Position numbers and translations under genes: made by a program
Assembly: GCA_900466745.1 (NCBI GenBank)
Contig: UBNE01000012.1
Span: 1 to 64,000, forward strand
Reading direction: 5' to 3'
DNA length: 64,000 bases
Source of the DNA: Hyphomicrobiales bacterium
GTDB taxonomy: Bacteria > Pseudomonadota > Alphaproteobacteria > Rhizobiales > Beijerinckiaceae
Notes under the pieces: generated by a model
Databases searched by the model: none
What the model was told of the DNA's origin: nothing
The model's input: only the letters and a program-made list of their open reading frames with translations
Shown here: positions 44,811-53,423 of the stretch, piece after piece
Layout: the number at the start of each line of letters is the position of its first letter
How positions within the stretch are numbered: position 1 is the first letter of the stretch

Positions 44811-45431
44811 ATGTTCGAGGGCGCCGGCGTCGCCATTTTCGCGCTGACCGGAGCCCTCGTCGCCGCCCGCAAGGGCATGGATCCGTTCGGCTTCATCCTG
44901 CTCGCCACCGTCACCGGCGTCGGCGGCGGGACGCTGCGCGAATTGCTGCTCGGGCACGGCGCCTTCTGGGTGCGCGATCCCGCCGATGTCGTCATCTGCA
45001 CGGCGGTCGCGCTCGCTGGCTGGACGCTGGCCTATTTCCGCCCGGGCATGCTCGAGGGCTGGAGCGGGCGGCGCCTGCTGCTCTGGGCCGATGCGGTCGG
45101 CGTCTCGCTCTTCGCCGTGATCGGCACGCTGCGGGGCCTCGATGCCGGTGCGCCGGTGATGTCGGCGGTAGCGCTCGGCGCGATGACCGCGACCTTCGGC
45201 GGCATCCTGCGCGACATCCTCGCCGGCGACCGGCCGATGGTGCTGTGGAGCCGTGAATTCTACGTCACGGCCGCGACGGCCGGCGCGGTCGCCACCGCCC
45301 TGCTGGTCGGGCTCGGCCTGAGCGGCCTTGCCGTCATGCTCGGCGGCGCCGTCACCTGCCTCGGGCTCAGGGCCGGCTCGCTGCTGTTCGGCTGGTCGTT
45401 CCCGAGGCTGCCGGGCGGCACGGCCGGATAG
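44811..45431 (+). CDS. TRIC-type cation channel/UPF0126 membrane protein (YadS-like)
   Basis: The 206-residue protein has seven hydrophobic segments in two similar halves. Each half has a glycine-rich block: ATVTGVGGGTLRELLLGHGA and GAMTATFGGILRDILAGDRP. These match the UPF0126/TRIC repeats, which form trimeric potassium-permeable channels in known structures. It follows grpE by 17 bp and may be co-transcribed. The ion in this organism is not known. Confidence 0.9.
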   Translation: MFEGAGVAIFALTGALVAARKGMDPFGFILLATVTGVGGGTLRELLLGHGAFWVRDPADVVICTAVALAGWTLAYFRPGMLEGWSGRRLLLWADAVGVSLFAVIGTLRGLDAGAPVMSAVALGAMTATFGGILRDILAGDRPMVLWSREFYVTAATAGAVATALLVGLGLSGLAVMLGGAVTCLGLRAGSLLFGWSFPRLPGGTAG

Positions 45432-45444
45432 GCCGGTGCGCCTC

Positions 45445-46065
45445 TCAATCCGGCTTCGTCACCCGGCGCAGCGTCAGGTTGATGCGCCCGCCCTCGGGCA
45501 GAAGCGTCGAGGAGCCGGAGAGGATGCGGTCGATGCCGTGATAGGCCAGCCGCGCCGCGCCCCCGAACAGCAGCACGTCGCCTGAGGCGAGCTTCAGCGA
45601 GGTCGTCCTGCCGCCGCGCGCCGTCCCGCCGATGCGGAAGAGCGCGGCGTCGCCGAGCGAGACCGAGAGCACCGGCGCGTCGAACTCCTGCTCGTCGCGG
45701 TCCTGATGCAGGCCCATCCTGGCACCGGCGGCGTAGTGGTTGACGAGGCAGGCCTCCGGCGGATGCGGATAGCCGGAGAGCTCCTCCCACAGCGCCAGCA
45801 GCGGCGCCGGCAGCAGCGGCCAGGGCTCGCGGGTCTCGGGATGGAGCGGCTGGTAGCGGTAGCCGGCCTCGTCGGAGACCCAGCCGAGCGGGCCGCAATT
45901 CGTCATCCGCACCGAGAAGGGCTTTCCGGTCTTCGGCATCCGCGGCTGGAAGAAGGGCGCCTGCCGCACCACGGCGCGCAGCTCCGCCAGCAGGGCGCCC
46001 TGCTCGCCGGCCGAGAGCCGGCCCGGCCAGTGATAGACGCCCGGGACGACGGCGAGGCGCGTCAT
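45445..46065 (-). CDS. alkB: Alpha-ketoglutarate-dependent DNA repair dioxygenase AlkB
   Basis: AlkB removes methyl groups from 1-methyladenine and 3-methylcytosine. The 206-residue enzyme has the iron ligands in MGLHQDRDEQEFDAPVLSVS and the second His in ARLAYHGIDRILSGSS. The 2-oxoglutarate-binding arginines lie in GGRINLTLRRVTKP. The fold start VYHWPGRLSAGEQGALLAEL is also recognisable. It lies 13 bp after dapB... on the opposite side of the same strand, so readthrough from dapB is not possible without passing this gene first; dapB is upstream, so alkB may be co-transcribed with it. Confidence 0.92.
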   Translation of the reverse strand: MTRLAVVPGVYHWPGRLSAGEQGALLAELRAVVRQAPFFQPRMPKTGKPFSVRMTNCGPLGWVSDEAGYRYQPLHPETREPWPLLPAPLLALWEELSGYPHPPEACLVNHYAAGARMGLHQDRDEQEFDAPVLSVSLGDAALFRIGGTARGGRTTSLKLASGDVLLFGGAARLAYHGIDRILSGSSTLLPEGGRINLTLRRVTKPD

Positions 46066-46078
46066 CGGCCCGCTCCGC

Positions 46079-46894
46079 CTAGAGCGCGTCGAGGCCGAGC
46101 ACGTCGGCCATGGAGTAGAGGCCGGGCGCCCTGCCCCGGCCCCAGAGCGCCGCCCTCACCGCGCCTTGCGCGAAGAGGCTGCGGTCCTCCGCGACATGGG
46201 CGAGCTCGAGCCGCTCGCCGGCGCCGGCGAAGATGACCTTGTGGTCGCCGACCACGGTGCCGCCGCGCAGCGCCGCAAAGCCGATCGTGCCCGGCGCCCG
46301 CGCGCCGGTGATGCCGTCGCGCCCGGCGACGCGCTGCTCGGCGAGCTCGACGGCGCGGCCCTCGGCGGCGGCCTCCCCGAGCAGCACGGCGGTGCCGGAG
46401 GGGGCATCGACCTTCATGCGGTGATGCATCTCGACGATCTCGATGTCCCAGTCGGTGCCGAGGGTCGCGGCGACCTTGCGGACCAGCGCGGCGAGCAGGT
46501 TGACGCCGAGGCTCATATTGCCGGAGCGGATGATCGGGATGCGCCGCGCCGTCCCGGCCAGCGCCTGGAGATGGGAGGGCTCGAGCCCCGTGGTGCCGAC
46601 GACATGGAGGATGCCGGCCTGCGCCGCCAGCTCCGCGAAGGCGACGGTCGCCCCGGGCGCGGTGAAGTCGAGCACCGCATCGGCCCCGGCGAAGGCCGCC
46701 GCGGGGTCTCCCGTCACGGTGACGCCGAGCGGCGGCAGGCCGGCGAGCGGGCCGGCATCGGCGCCGAGGGCGGGCGAGCCCGGACGCTCCACCGCCGCCG
46801 CGAGCCGGCAGCCCTGCGCCTGGTCGATCGCTTTGATCAGCATGCGGCCCATGCGCCCAGCGGCACCGACGACGACGAGACGCATGTCACTCAT
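46079..46894 (-). CDS. dapB: 4-hydroxy-tetrahydrodipicolinate reductase
   Basis: DapB makes tetrahydrodipicolinate in the lysine and diaminopimelate pathway, the same pathway as dapE at 31355. The 271-residue enzyme has the NAD(P) motif [17 protein letters not shown], the signature [20 protein letters not shown] with catalytic His and Lys, and [23 protein letters not shown] at 46894 begins the Rossmann fold. alkB follows on the same strand after 13 bp. Confidence 0.96.
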   Translation of the reverse strand: MSDMRLVVVGAAGRMGRMLIKAIDQAQGCRLAAAVERPGSPALGADAGPLAGLPPLGVTVTGDPAAAFAGADAVLDFTAPGATVAFAELAAQAGILHVVGTTGLEPSHLQALAGTARRIPIIRSGNMSLGVNLLAALVRKVAATLGTDWDIEIVEMHHRMKVDAPSGTAVLLGEAAAEGRAVELAEQRVAGRDGITGARAPGTIGFAALRGGTVVGDHKVIFAGAGERLELAHVAEDRSLFAQGAVRAALWGRGRAPGLYSMADVLGLDAL

Positions 46895-47006
46895 GGGCAG
46901 GCTCCGAAATGCGTGCGGCCGGAAGCGGCCGGGTAGGCAAACCCCGCTATAAGCCGGTTCGCCGGGCCGCGACACCCGAAACCGCGCCTCGGCGCTCCAC
47001 ATGGAA

Positions 47007-47028
47007 ACGGCCGGGTCGCCCCGGCCGT
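47007..47028 (-). terminator. Probable terminator hairpin after the Tim44-domain gene
   Basis: On the minus strand acggccggg and cccggccgt form a perfect 9-bp stem with a 4-base loop, followed by TTTCC. The hairpin begins 30 bp after the stop codon of the Tim44-domain gene. Confidence 0.5.
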
Positions 47029-47057
47029 CCACGGATCGAACATTGCGGTGGAGGCGG

Positions 47058-48026
47058 TCAGGCCGCCTGCTGGATGCCCGAGAGCAGCCAGGCGCCGCCG
47101 CGCTCGCGCTGGAAGGTCCAGAACTCCCTGACCTCCTGCACGGCATTGGCGTCGCCCTCGACGACGCGGCCGCTCTGGCGGTCATAGAGCGCGTTGACCA
47201 GGCTGAAGCGCATCGAGACGGTGGCGTAGTCCGTCGCGCCCTCGCGCCAGGCCTGCGACAGGTCGCCCTGCAGCAGCTTGACGTCGGAGACGCGGTCGGC
47301 GACGCCGCGGCGGGCGTTCTCGGTCAGATCCTCGTCGAAATAGCCGAACATCTCCGGCGTGACGCGCCGGCGCAGCCCGGCCTCGTCCTCGTTGGAATAG
47401 GCCGTGTTGATCTCGCCGAGCAGGCGCTCGAAGGCATTGAAATCGGCTGCTTCGAGCTGGATCGGCGTGGCGGCGGGCTGCGCCGCGCCACCGCCGAAAC
47501 CGGGCCGCGGCGCATCCGGCCGCGCGCCATAGGCCTCGCGCGCATAGGGCGCGCCGGCGCCGGCGAGCTGCGGCTCGGAGCGGCGGCGGAAGAAGCGGAT
47601 GGCCAGCATCACGGCGCCGACGATCAGGGCGATCTGCAGCAGGAAGCCGAGCAGGCCGCCGAGCGAGGCGAGACCGCCGAAGAAGCCCGAGCCGCTGAGC
47701 AGGCCGAACAGCCCGGCGCCGAGCAGGCCGGCGCCGATGCCCATCATCATGTTGCGGGCGAAGGACGGGCGGGCGGCCTGGGCGGCAGCGCCCGCACCCA
47801 TGCCCGGATTGGCATAGGAGGGCGAAGAGGGCGCGCTGCGCTGGAAAGGCTGGGCGCCGCCCGGAATGGTCTGGGTGGGCGGCGGCGCGCTGCGCGTGAA
47901 GGTGCCGCGGCTGCCGAAGCTGCGGCCGCCGCCGGGGCGCGCTTCGGCGGCCAGCGGCACCAGCATCAGGGCTCCAACGACCAGGGCGACGGCACGTCCG
48001 TGACGGGCGAGCGAGATCAGAGACAT
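47058..48026 (-). CDS. Tim44-like domain membrane protein
   Basis: The protein has 322 residues. A signal-like segment at about 13-30 is followed by a Gly/Pro-rich low-complexity region, a glycine-rich hydrophobic stretch ([20 protein letters not shown], about 88-150) and a C-terminal Tim44/Mba1-fold domain (about 210-322: [20 protein letters not shown], then [20 protein letters not shown]). This is the layout of alphaproteobacterial Tim44-like proteins, related to the mitochondrial import factor. Role in bacteria is uncertain. ATG at 48026 follows GGGAGGAAA. Confidence 0.85.
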   Translation of the reverse strand: MSLISLARHGRAVALVVGALMLVPLAAEARPGGGRSFGSRGTFTRSAPPPTQTIPGGAQPFQRSAPSSPSYANPGMGAGAAAQAARPSFARNMMMGIGAGLLGAGLFGLLSGSGFFGGLASLGGLLGFLLQIALIVGAVMLAIRFFRRRSEPQLAGAGAPYAREAYGARPDAPRPGFGGGAAQPAATPIQLEAADFNAFERLLGEINTAYSNEDEAGLRRRVTPEMFGYFDEDLTENARRGVADRVSDVKLLQGDLSQAWREGATDYATVSMRFSLVNALYDRQSGRVVEGDANAVQEVREFWTFQRERGGAWLLSGIQQAA

Positions 48027-48239
48027 TTTTCCTCCCGGAGCCTCCATAGGCTCAGCGAGCGTCAATATGGGAAAGGCGCCCGCCGGCCGCAAGGCGGCTG
48101 CGCGCCGGCCGGGCGGCATGACCAGGCGTTTCAAGGCCGAAGCGTTTCGATCCGGCATGGGTTTCAGTCGCAGCCGCCGGCAAGCTGTGCTAGACTGGCG
48201 GCCCGCCCTCCCACCGGGACCGGGCGGAGGGAGAGCGCC

Positions 48240-48539
48240 ATGTTCGCGGACGAACCGAGGCCTCGCCGACACCGCCTGCTGCGCTGGCTATTGGCGTTCG
48301 CGGTGCTCCTGCTCATCACCGAAAGCGCCGGGGCGGGCGAGCCCGCCATCCCGCTCGACGGGCCGCGCCTGGCCCAGGCGCCCGAACCGCTCTGCTTCTG
48401 CTGGAACGACGGCCGCAAGGTCGCGGAAGGCGCCGCCTCCTGCATCCGCACGACGCAGGGCCGCAGGATCGCGACCTGCGGGCGGGTGACCAACCTGATG
48501 TCCTGGCAGGTCACGGAAACGCCCTGCCCCGAAAGCTGA
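48240..48539 (+). CDS. Small secreted or membrane-anchored cysteine-containing protein
   Basis: The 99-residue product has a signal sequence (LLRWLLAFAVLLLITESAGA) and a short mature domain with five cysteines (PLCFCWNDGRKVAEGAASCI, ATCGRV, TPCPES), which suggests periplasmic disulfides. ATG at 48240 follows GGAGGGAGAG. I recall similar small proteins in Hyphomicrobiales but no function. It is divergent from the Tim44-domain gene. Confidence 0.8.
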   Translation: MFADEPRPRRHRLLRWLLAFAVLLLITESAGAGEPAIPLDGPRLAQAPEPLCFCWNDGRKVAEGAASCIRTTQGRRIATCGRVTNLMSWQVTETPCPES

Positions 48540-48572
48540 AAGCGCCGGAACCGTCCGGCCGCAGACATGGAA

Positions 48573-48600
48573 ACGCCGCCGGGAGAGGTCCCGGCGGCGT
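48573..48600. terminator. Bidirectional hairpin between two convergent small genes
   Basis: acgccgccggga (48573-48584) and tcccggcggcgt (48589-48600) are perfect 12-bp arms with a gagg loop. The hairpin lies 33 bp after the stop of the secreted protein gene and 50 bp after the stop of the convergent microprotein gene, so it could end both transcripts. T tracts are weak. Confidence 0.65.
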
Positions 48601-48649
48601 CGTCCTGTTATGGCTCTTGCGGTCCTGAAGACTCCGAGACTGACCCTTG

Positions 48650-48733
48650 TCAGAACGCTCCCAAAACGATCGCCATCATGAAAACGAAGGCCGCTCCCAT
48701 GATCAATCGGTCGAGACGTAGCGTGACGGACAT
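48650..48733 (-). CDS. 27-residue single-pass membrane microprotein
   Basis: The frame ATG to TGA encodes MSVTLRLDRLIMGAAFVFMM followed by AIVLGAF. A short basic head (RLDR) precedes a hydrophobic helix of about 17 residues, as in small inner-membrane proteins. A strong ribosome binding site AGGAGGGTGTG lies just before the ATG, and the gene has its own 400-bp upstream region and a downstream hairpin. It is too short for usual gene finders. I believe similar tiny proteins occur in related genomes, but this is from memory. A CtrA-type site lies about 105 bp upstream. Confidence 0.65.
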   Translation of the reverse strand: MSVTLRLDRLIMGAAFVFMMAIVLGAF

Positions 48734-49132
48734 CACACCCTCCTGTGTCATTGACCTGTCGCAGAAACTACCAGAACCGACGGCGGCCGCAAGGGGGCAG
48801 CATCGTGGCGCCACCGGGGCGAAGGCTAGATCATGCTTAAATCGACGTTAAAGCCTTGAATAGATTTGGGGATGTTTCTGGTCTCCGCAGTCGCTTCCCG
48901 GCGGCGCCGACGGCTTCTTCCGGAGCTGCGCCGGGCTCATCTCGCCTTGCCGCGCAACTGTGCTGGCGCTCGACCGTCGCGGCGGCCCGGCCCGGCGCGC
49001 GCCCTGCCGGTTAACGCCGGAAGCGTCGGATTAAGCCGGCGTTCACCACCTCGCCAAAGTTAATCGGGCTGTGGCGGCCGGGGCGCAGTCGGTTGAGAAA
49101 CCGTTCACCAAACGCTTCGCATTTGATGGGTC
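48734..49132. other. Intergenic region with a CtrA-like site
   Basis: These 399 bases separate the divergent microprotein and extensin-like genes. No further ORF is convincing. At 48837-48851 lies ttaaatcgacgttaa, a perfect TTAA-N7-TTAA. Another TTAAC occurs near 49012. The region should hold the promoters of both genes. Confidence 0.5.
48837..48851. promoter_or_regulatory. Candidate CtrA box (TTAA-N7-TTAA)
   Basis: TTAA at 48837-48840 and TTAA at 48848-48851 are separated by atcgacg, the spacing of the CtrA cell-cycle regulator recognition sequence in alphaproteobacteria. In this GC-rich genome such a site is uncommon by chance. It is about 105 bp from the microprotein start and about 280 bp from the extensin-like gene. 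Confidence 0.45.
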
Positions 49133-50314
49133 ATGCGACGCGTGAAACTCGCCATCATCGCACTCGGCCTCGCCGGCGCCGCCGGGCTGGCCGGCTGCGG
49201 CAAATTCCAGAAGGCCCAGCGCGCGCCCTGGCGCGACCAGGCGGAAGCGGCCTGCCTGTCCTCCGGCCAGGTGCAGCTCTCGAGCTATGTCAGCCTGCGC
49301 GGCAAGGCGATCGACGGGCCGGGGACCTGCGGCATGCAGCAGCCGCTCAAGGTCACCGCCCTGCAGAACGGCAGCGTCAACCTGAAGAGCCCGGCCCTGC
49401 TCGCCTGCCCCGTGGTGGCGACGACGGACCGGTGGTTCGCCGAGGTGGTGCAGCCGGCCGCGATGAACATCCTGGGCGCGCAGGTGATCGAGATCCGGGC
49501 CGGCTCCTATTCCTGCCGCGCCATGAACAACGGCTCCTATACGACGCGCACCTCCGAGCATGCCTTCGGCAACGCCGTCGACGTGTTCTCCTTCCGGCTG
49601 AACGACAACCGCGTCGTCACGGTCAAGGATGGCTGGCGCGGCTCGCCGGAGGAGCAGAACTTCCTGCGCGAGATCTTCGTCGGCGCCTGCACCTATTTCG
49701 GCACGGTGCTCGGCCCGGGCGCCGACCCGATGCATTACGACCACATCCATATCGACCTCGCCCGCCACGCCAAGGGCCGGCACATCTGCAAGCCGATCAT
49801 CAAATACACGCCGAACTACAACCTGCCGCCGCCGGACCCGTCGCGGACCTATTCCTCGGCGCAGAGCGCGCCCGCCCCGGCGACGACGCGCGGCGCCGCG
49901 CCCGCCGCCACCGCCTATGCCGGCGGGCCGATGCTGCGCCAGCCGAGCGGGGGGCTGCGCCCGCCGGGCGCGGTGCAGGGCGGCTACCCGGTCGCCAATA
50001 GCGGACGCCAGGACAACAGCCTGGATTCGCAGATGCGCTTTCTCCAGCAATACGACGCGCGCCAGGGCCAGGAGCGCTCGGGCCAGGAGCGCCAGAGCCA
50101 GGAGCGCCCGCGCTTCCGGCCGCAGCCGCTGCCGAGCGAGGCGGCCGGGCCGCTCGCCCTGCCCGGCGCGGTCGAGCCCTCGGAGGAGGAGGCCGTGCTC
50201 GGCGACGGCGGCGGCTCCGGCGTCGTCGACCAGCAGGACTCCGAGGAGGCGCAGCCGATCACCCCGGGCCACGATCCCTTCGCCTACAGCTCCGGGCGCA
50301 CGGCGCGGCGCTGA
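49133..50314 (+). CDS. Extensin-like C-terminal domain lipoprotein (putative LAS-type metallopeptidase fold)
   Basis: The 393-residue protein has a lipobox LAGC with lipidated Cys22, the extensin-like C domain (about 33-215), and a low-complexity tail (220-393) rich in Pro, Gln and Arg with QER repeats. The domain contains EHAFGNAVDVFSF (His143, Asp150) and MHYDHIHIDLARHAKG (His204, His206), the same H-x6-D and HxH zinc ligands used by peptidase M15/LAS cell-wall hydrolases. A periplasmic peptidoglycan peptidase is therefore likely. The gene is convergent with mepA, another LAS enzyme. Confidence 0.85.
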   Translation: MRRVKLAIIALGLAGAAGLAGCGKFQKAQRAPWRDQAEAACLSSGQVQLSSYVSLRGKAIDGPGTCGMQQPLKVTALQNGSVNLKSPALLACPVVATTDRWFAEVVQPAAMNILGAQVIEIRAGSYSCRAMNNGSYTTRTSEHAFGNAVDVFSFRLNDNRVVTVKDGWRGSPEEQNFLREIFVGACTYFGTVLGPGADPMHYDHIHIDLARHAKGRHICKPIIKYTPNYNLPPPDPSRTYSSAQSAPAPATTRGAAPAATAYAGGPMLRQPSGGLRPPGAVQGGYPVANSGRQDNSLDSQMRFLQQYDARQGQERSGQERQSQERPRFRPQPLPSEAAGPLALPGAVEPSEEEAVLGDGGGSGVVDQQDSEEAQPITPGHDPFAYSSGRTARR

Positions 50315-50366
50315 AGGCCGGCCGCCCCCATGAGCGATTTCATGCCGAGGGCGAGGGCTGGCAGCC

Positions 50367-51305
50367 CTAAGGCGCCGCCAGCACCTGCCGGCATTCGGGC
50401 GGCAGGGCGTCGAGCGAGAGCGGCGGCTTGGGCTTCGGCTTCGGTCCCGGCCGGGGCTTCGGCGGGTGGAAGATCGCCTTGTACTGGCGCTCGACCCAGC
50501 CGGCGAGCTCGGCCCCGCAGCCATCGCCGAAATTCGGCGGCTCCTGGGGCACGCAGCTCGCCATGCCGGCCGGGCAGGCCAGCCGGATGTGGAAATGGTA
50601 GTTGTGCCCCCAGATCGGCCGGACCTTGTCGAGCCAGCTCCGGTCGCCGGGCTCGCGGCAGAGCGCGACCTTCAGCGCCGGGTTGACGAAGATGCGCTCC
50701 ACCTTCGGATCGGCGGCGACGGCGCGCAGCAGCCGGACATGAGCCGGCGTCCAGGCGCGCGGATCGACGTCGCGCCAGTCGGCGCGGGCCATGTTGACCG
50801 CCGGCATGTTCTCGCGCTGGTCGCGGTCGAGCCTGCCCTTCGGCATCGGCGTCAGCCAGATATCGGCGTCGAGGCCGATCTGGTGCGAGGCATGGCCGGT
50901 CAGCATCGGCCCGCCGCGCGGCTGCGACATGTCGCCGACCAGCAGCCCGGCCCAGCCGGTGATGCGCGGCACGTCGCGGGCGAGCTTCTCGAGATAGTCG
51001 ATCAGGACCGGGTGGCCCCAGTTGCGGTTGCGGTTGAGCCGCATCACCTGCCAGCTCGGCCCGTCGGGCGGCAGCGCCGCGCCGCCGGCGAGGCAGCCGC
51101 GGGCATAGGAGCCGATCGCGCGCGGCGGCAGATGCGCCGGGGTCGTCTTCCGGCCGAAGAGGGAGCGGGCGGCATCAGGCCATTGGGCGAGATTGGCGGC
51201 GCGGGTCCTCGCCTCCTGCTCGGCCGTGGACTGCGCCAGGCCGGCCGCCGGCAGCGCGCCGGCCATGACGAGGAGAAGCGGAATGATTCGGCGCAGATGA
51301 CCCAT
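50367..51305 (-). CDS. mepA: Penicillin-insensitive murein endopeptidase
   Basis: MepA cuts D-alanyl-meso-diaminopimelate cross-bridges in peptidoglycan. The 312-residue protein has a signal peptide (IIPLLLVMAGALPAAGLAQ), the zinc motif MLTGHASHQIGLDADIWLTP (about 134-153), and the late PIWGHNYHFHIRLACPAGM. A proline/lysine-rich linker (PPKPRPGPKPKPKPPLSL) precedes the C-terminus. ATG at 51305 begins the signal peptide. Confidence 0.94.
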   Translation of the reverse strand: MGHLRRIIPLLLVMAGALPAAGLAQSTAEQEARTRAANLAQWPDAARSLFGRKTTPAHLPPRAIGSYARGCLAGGAALPPDGPSWQVMRLNRNRNWGHPVLIDYLEKLARDVPRITGWAGLLVGDMSQPRGGPMLTGHASHQIGLDADIWLTPMPKGRLDRDQRENMPAVNMARADWRDVDPRAWTPAHVRLLRAVAADPKVERIFVNPALKVALCREPGDRSWLDKVRPIWGHNYHFHIRLACPAGMASCVPQEPPNFGDGCGAELAGWVERQYKAIFHPPKPRPGPKPKPKPPLSLDALPPECRQVLAAP

Positions 51306-51337
51306 GCGGGCAGCTTCGGCGGCGAGGCGAGCGCCGG

Positions 51338-51646
51338 TCAAGCGGAAGGCGCGCCCGGCCCCGCCCGGCCGGACGCCGCCGCCTGGATCTTCGCGCAGAC
51401 CGACCGGAACAGCGCCGCCGACCGGCTCTGGCCGTGAAGCCACCACAGATTCAGCCCGAGCAGGCAGGCGAAGGCCAGCGCGACCGCCGTCAGGTCCCGG
51501 ATCGCGACGCCATAGGCGCCGAACAGGACGACGGGCCCGAGATAGGGCAGCCAGCCCAGCAGCGCCGGCAGGAAGCCCGCCTTCGCGGCGGCGCCCTGCG
51601 CGACATAGCTGCGCTCCTCCTCGGTGAGTTCGATCGTGCCGGGCAT
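51338..51646 (-). CDS. Small membrane protein of unknown function
   Basis: The 102-residue product has two hydrophobic segments, LGPVVLFGAYGVAIRDLTAV and ALAFACLLGLNLWWLHGQ. The N-terminal head is charged (LTEEERSYVAQG). I do not recognise a family. It lies between mepA (33 bp further on) and the ornithine cyclodeaminase-family gene on the same strand. Confidence 0.65.
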   Translation of the reverse strand: MPGTIELTEEERSYVAQGAAAKAGFLPALLGWLPYLGPVVLFGAYGVAIRDLTAVALAFACLLGLNLWWLHGQSRSAALFRSVCAKIQAAASGRAGPGAPSA

Positions 51647-51670
51647 CGTTCGCTCGCGCCGCTGAGGCGA

Positions 51671-52624
51671 TCAGGCGCCCTCGCCCCGCTCCCAGACGGC
51701 GACCGCCGCGGCGAGATCCTCGAGCGCGACGCCGACGGACTTGAACAGCGTGATGCCGCCGCCCGCCACCCCGCCCTCGATGCGCCCATGGCAGAGATCG
51801 GCCAGCGTGCCGGCGACCTTGTCGGCGCTGTAGCTGCCCTCGGCGATGGCGACGGCGACGTCGCCGCCCTCGTCGATCGCCTTGCTGGAATCGACGACGA
51901 CGCGGGCGCGATGCAGCGCGTCGGCATCGGCCTCGCGCATCTGCATGGTGAAGCCGCCGATCAGATCGAGATGCGCCTCGCGCTTGAGCCAGTGGCCGTG
52001 GATCAGCGGCTCGGTGGCGTTGGTGGCGCAGGAGATGATGTCGGCGGTGCGGGCCTCGCCTTCGAGGTCGGTGGTGGCGCGGGCGGCGATGCCCTCCCTC
52101 GCCAGCTCCGCCACCGTGGCCTCGGCCGCCTCGGGCCGACGCGCCCAGATCGCGATGTCGGTCAGGGGCCGGACCGAGCGATGCGCCTTGACGATGAAGG
52201 GAGCGAGCGCCCCGGCGCCCACCATCAGCATGTGGCTGGCCTCGGGGTTGGACATGTAGCGCGAGGCCAGGGCGGAAGCCGCGGCGGTGCGCCAGGTGGT
52301 CAGGCGGTTGCCGTCCATGACCGCGAGCGGCCGGCCGGTTGCGCCGTCCATCAGCAGATAGGCGCCCATCACTCCCGGCAGGTTGCGCTTGCCGTTGCCG
52401 AAGAAGACCGAGACGATCTTGGTGCCGATATAGGGCTTCTCCGCCGCCGGGCCGCTCCAGGCCGGCATGGTCAGCAGGACGGCGTCGGCCTCGCCCGGGC
52501 GCTCGATGGCGTACTGGCCCCGCTTGGGCGCGATCACCTCGCCGCGGAAGGCCTCGTCGAGGATGTCGATCAGGCCGGGATAGCTCAGGGCGGCGTCGAT
52601 CTCGGCCGCATCGAAAAGGCGCAT
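51671..52624 (-). CDS. Ornithine cyclodeaminase/mu-crystallin family protein
   Basis: The protein has 317 residues. The NAD-binding core is HMLMVGAGALAPFIVKAHRS; the substrate region has LVMDGNRLTTWRTAAASALA-like spacing (AVMDGNRLTTWRTAAASALA) and YIGTKIVSVFFGNGKRNLPG. Members are ornithine cyclodeaminase, alanine dehydrogenase or ketimine reductases. The gene begins one base inside the lapA stop (TGATG). In related genomes trpF follows lapA here, so this gene marks a local rearrangement or replacement. Confidence 0.88.
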   Translation of the reverse strand: MRLFDAAEIDAALSYPGLIDILDEAFRGEVIAPKRGQYAIERPGEADAVLLTMPAWSGPAAEKPYIGTKIVSVFFGNGKRNLPGVMGAYLLMDGATGRPLAVMDGNRLTTWRTAAASALASRYMSNPEASHMLMVGAGALAPFIVKAHRSVRPLTDIAIWARRPEAAEATVAELAREGIAARATTDLEGEARTADIISCATNATEPLIHGHWLKREAHLDLIGGFTMQMREADADALHRARVVVDSSKAIDEGGDVAVAIAEGSYSADKVAGTLADLCHGRIEGGVAGGGITLFKSVGVALEDLAAAVAVWERGEGA

Positions 52625-52962
52625 CAGTTCCGTCCGTCGGTCAGCGCCGGCAGGGCGGAGTCCGGCACGGCCGAGCGCAGGGCCTGCGTCTCCGAGCGCA
52701 GGGTCTCGACCTCGCGGCGGCTGCGGCGCGCCGCCTTGCGGTGCTTGCCCTGGGCGAGCCAGGAGGCCAGCCCGCCGATCAGCACGCCGAGGAAGATCGC
52801 GGCCAGCACGACCAGGAAGAGCGGGGCCTCATAGGACAGCGTCGGTAGATCCCGGCTGAAGGGGTCGAGCGAGATCCGCACCGGCGCCCGGTTGGCGATC
52901 GAGAACAGCACGATCAGCAGCGCGATCGGCACCAGCACCAGCGCCTTGAAGAAGGCCTTCAT
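52624..52962 (-). CDS. lapA: LapA-domain (DUF1049) membrane protein
   Basis: The 112-residue protein has two membrane segments (ALVLVPIALLIVLFSIANRA and LFLVVLAAIFLGVLIGGLAS) and the conserved loop NRAPVRISLDPF. A basic coiled tail follows (HRKAARRSRREVETLRSET). In E. coli LapA works with LapB in LPS assembly; lapB is not next to it here. Genes of this type sit beside ihfB in many alphaproteobacteria, as they do here. ATG at 52962 begins the first helix. Confidence 0.85.
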   Translation of the reverse strand: MKAFFKALVLVPIALLIVLFSIANRAPVRISLDPFSRDLPTLSYEAPLFLVVLAAIFLGVLIGGLASWLAQGKHRKAARRSRREVETLRSETQALRSAVPDSALPALTDGRN

Positions 52963-53008
52963 CGCAATCTCCGTGGCGGCATTCGCAAAACCGCCGGCTC
53001 TCGAGCGT

Positions 53009-53102
53009 CGGGCCGGAAAAATGGAATCCACTTTTCGGAAGAATCCGACGCTCCAACAATGAGATGGATCATCGTCATCGCCTCCGACAGGACGCGCGAC
53101 GA
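53009..53102. repeat. Long dispersed repeat, copy B
   Basis: Copy of the repeat at 29870-29965: aatggaatccacttttcgga, then ggatcatcgtcatcgcct and ccgacaggacgcgcga in the same order. The first block can fold as a palindrome. It lies between ihfB and lapA, a place where the genes would otherwise be tightly spaced. Confidence 0.75.
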
Positions 53103-53110
53103 CCCGGCGC

Positions 53111-53395
53111 TCACGCCTTGCCGTTGAGGCGCAGGCGCAGCTCCTTGCCCGTCTTGAAGACGGGCACGAACTTCTCCTCGACCTCGACCGCGTCGCCGGT
53201 ACGCGGGTTGCGGCCGATGCGGGCCGAGCGCGCCTTGCGGGAAAAGGCGCCGAAGCCGCGCAGCTCGACCCGATCTCCCCGCGCCAGCGCCTTCACGATC
53301 TCGTCCAGGATCGCCGAGACGATGTTCTCGATGTCGCGCTGATAGAGATGGGTGTTCTGCTCGGCGATCCGCTGAACAAGTTCTGATTTAATCAT
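53111..53395 (-). CDS. ihfB: Integration host factor beta subunit
   Basis: The 94-residue DNA-bending protein has the family start [20 protein letters not shown] and the arm block [23 protein letters not shown] is a heterodimer with IhfA that bends DNA at promoters and in recombination, including sigma-54 promoters. The frame upstream of 53395 is not conserved. It follows sppA by 28 bp on the same strand. Confidence 0.95.
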   Translation of the reverse strand: MIKSELVQRIAEQNTHLYQRDIENIVSAILDEIVKALARGDRVELRGFGAFSRKARSARIGRNPRTGDAVEVEEKFVPVFKTGKELRLRLNGKA

Positions 53396-53423
53396 CGCTG
53401 GAGTATAACCATTTGTATCAACA

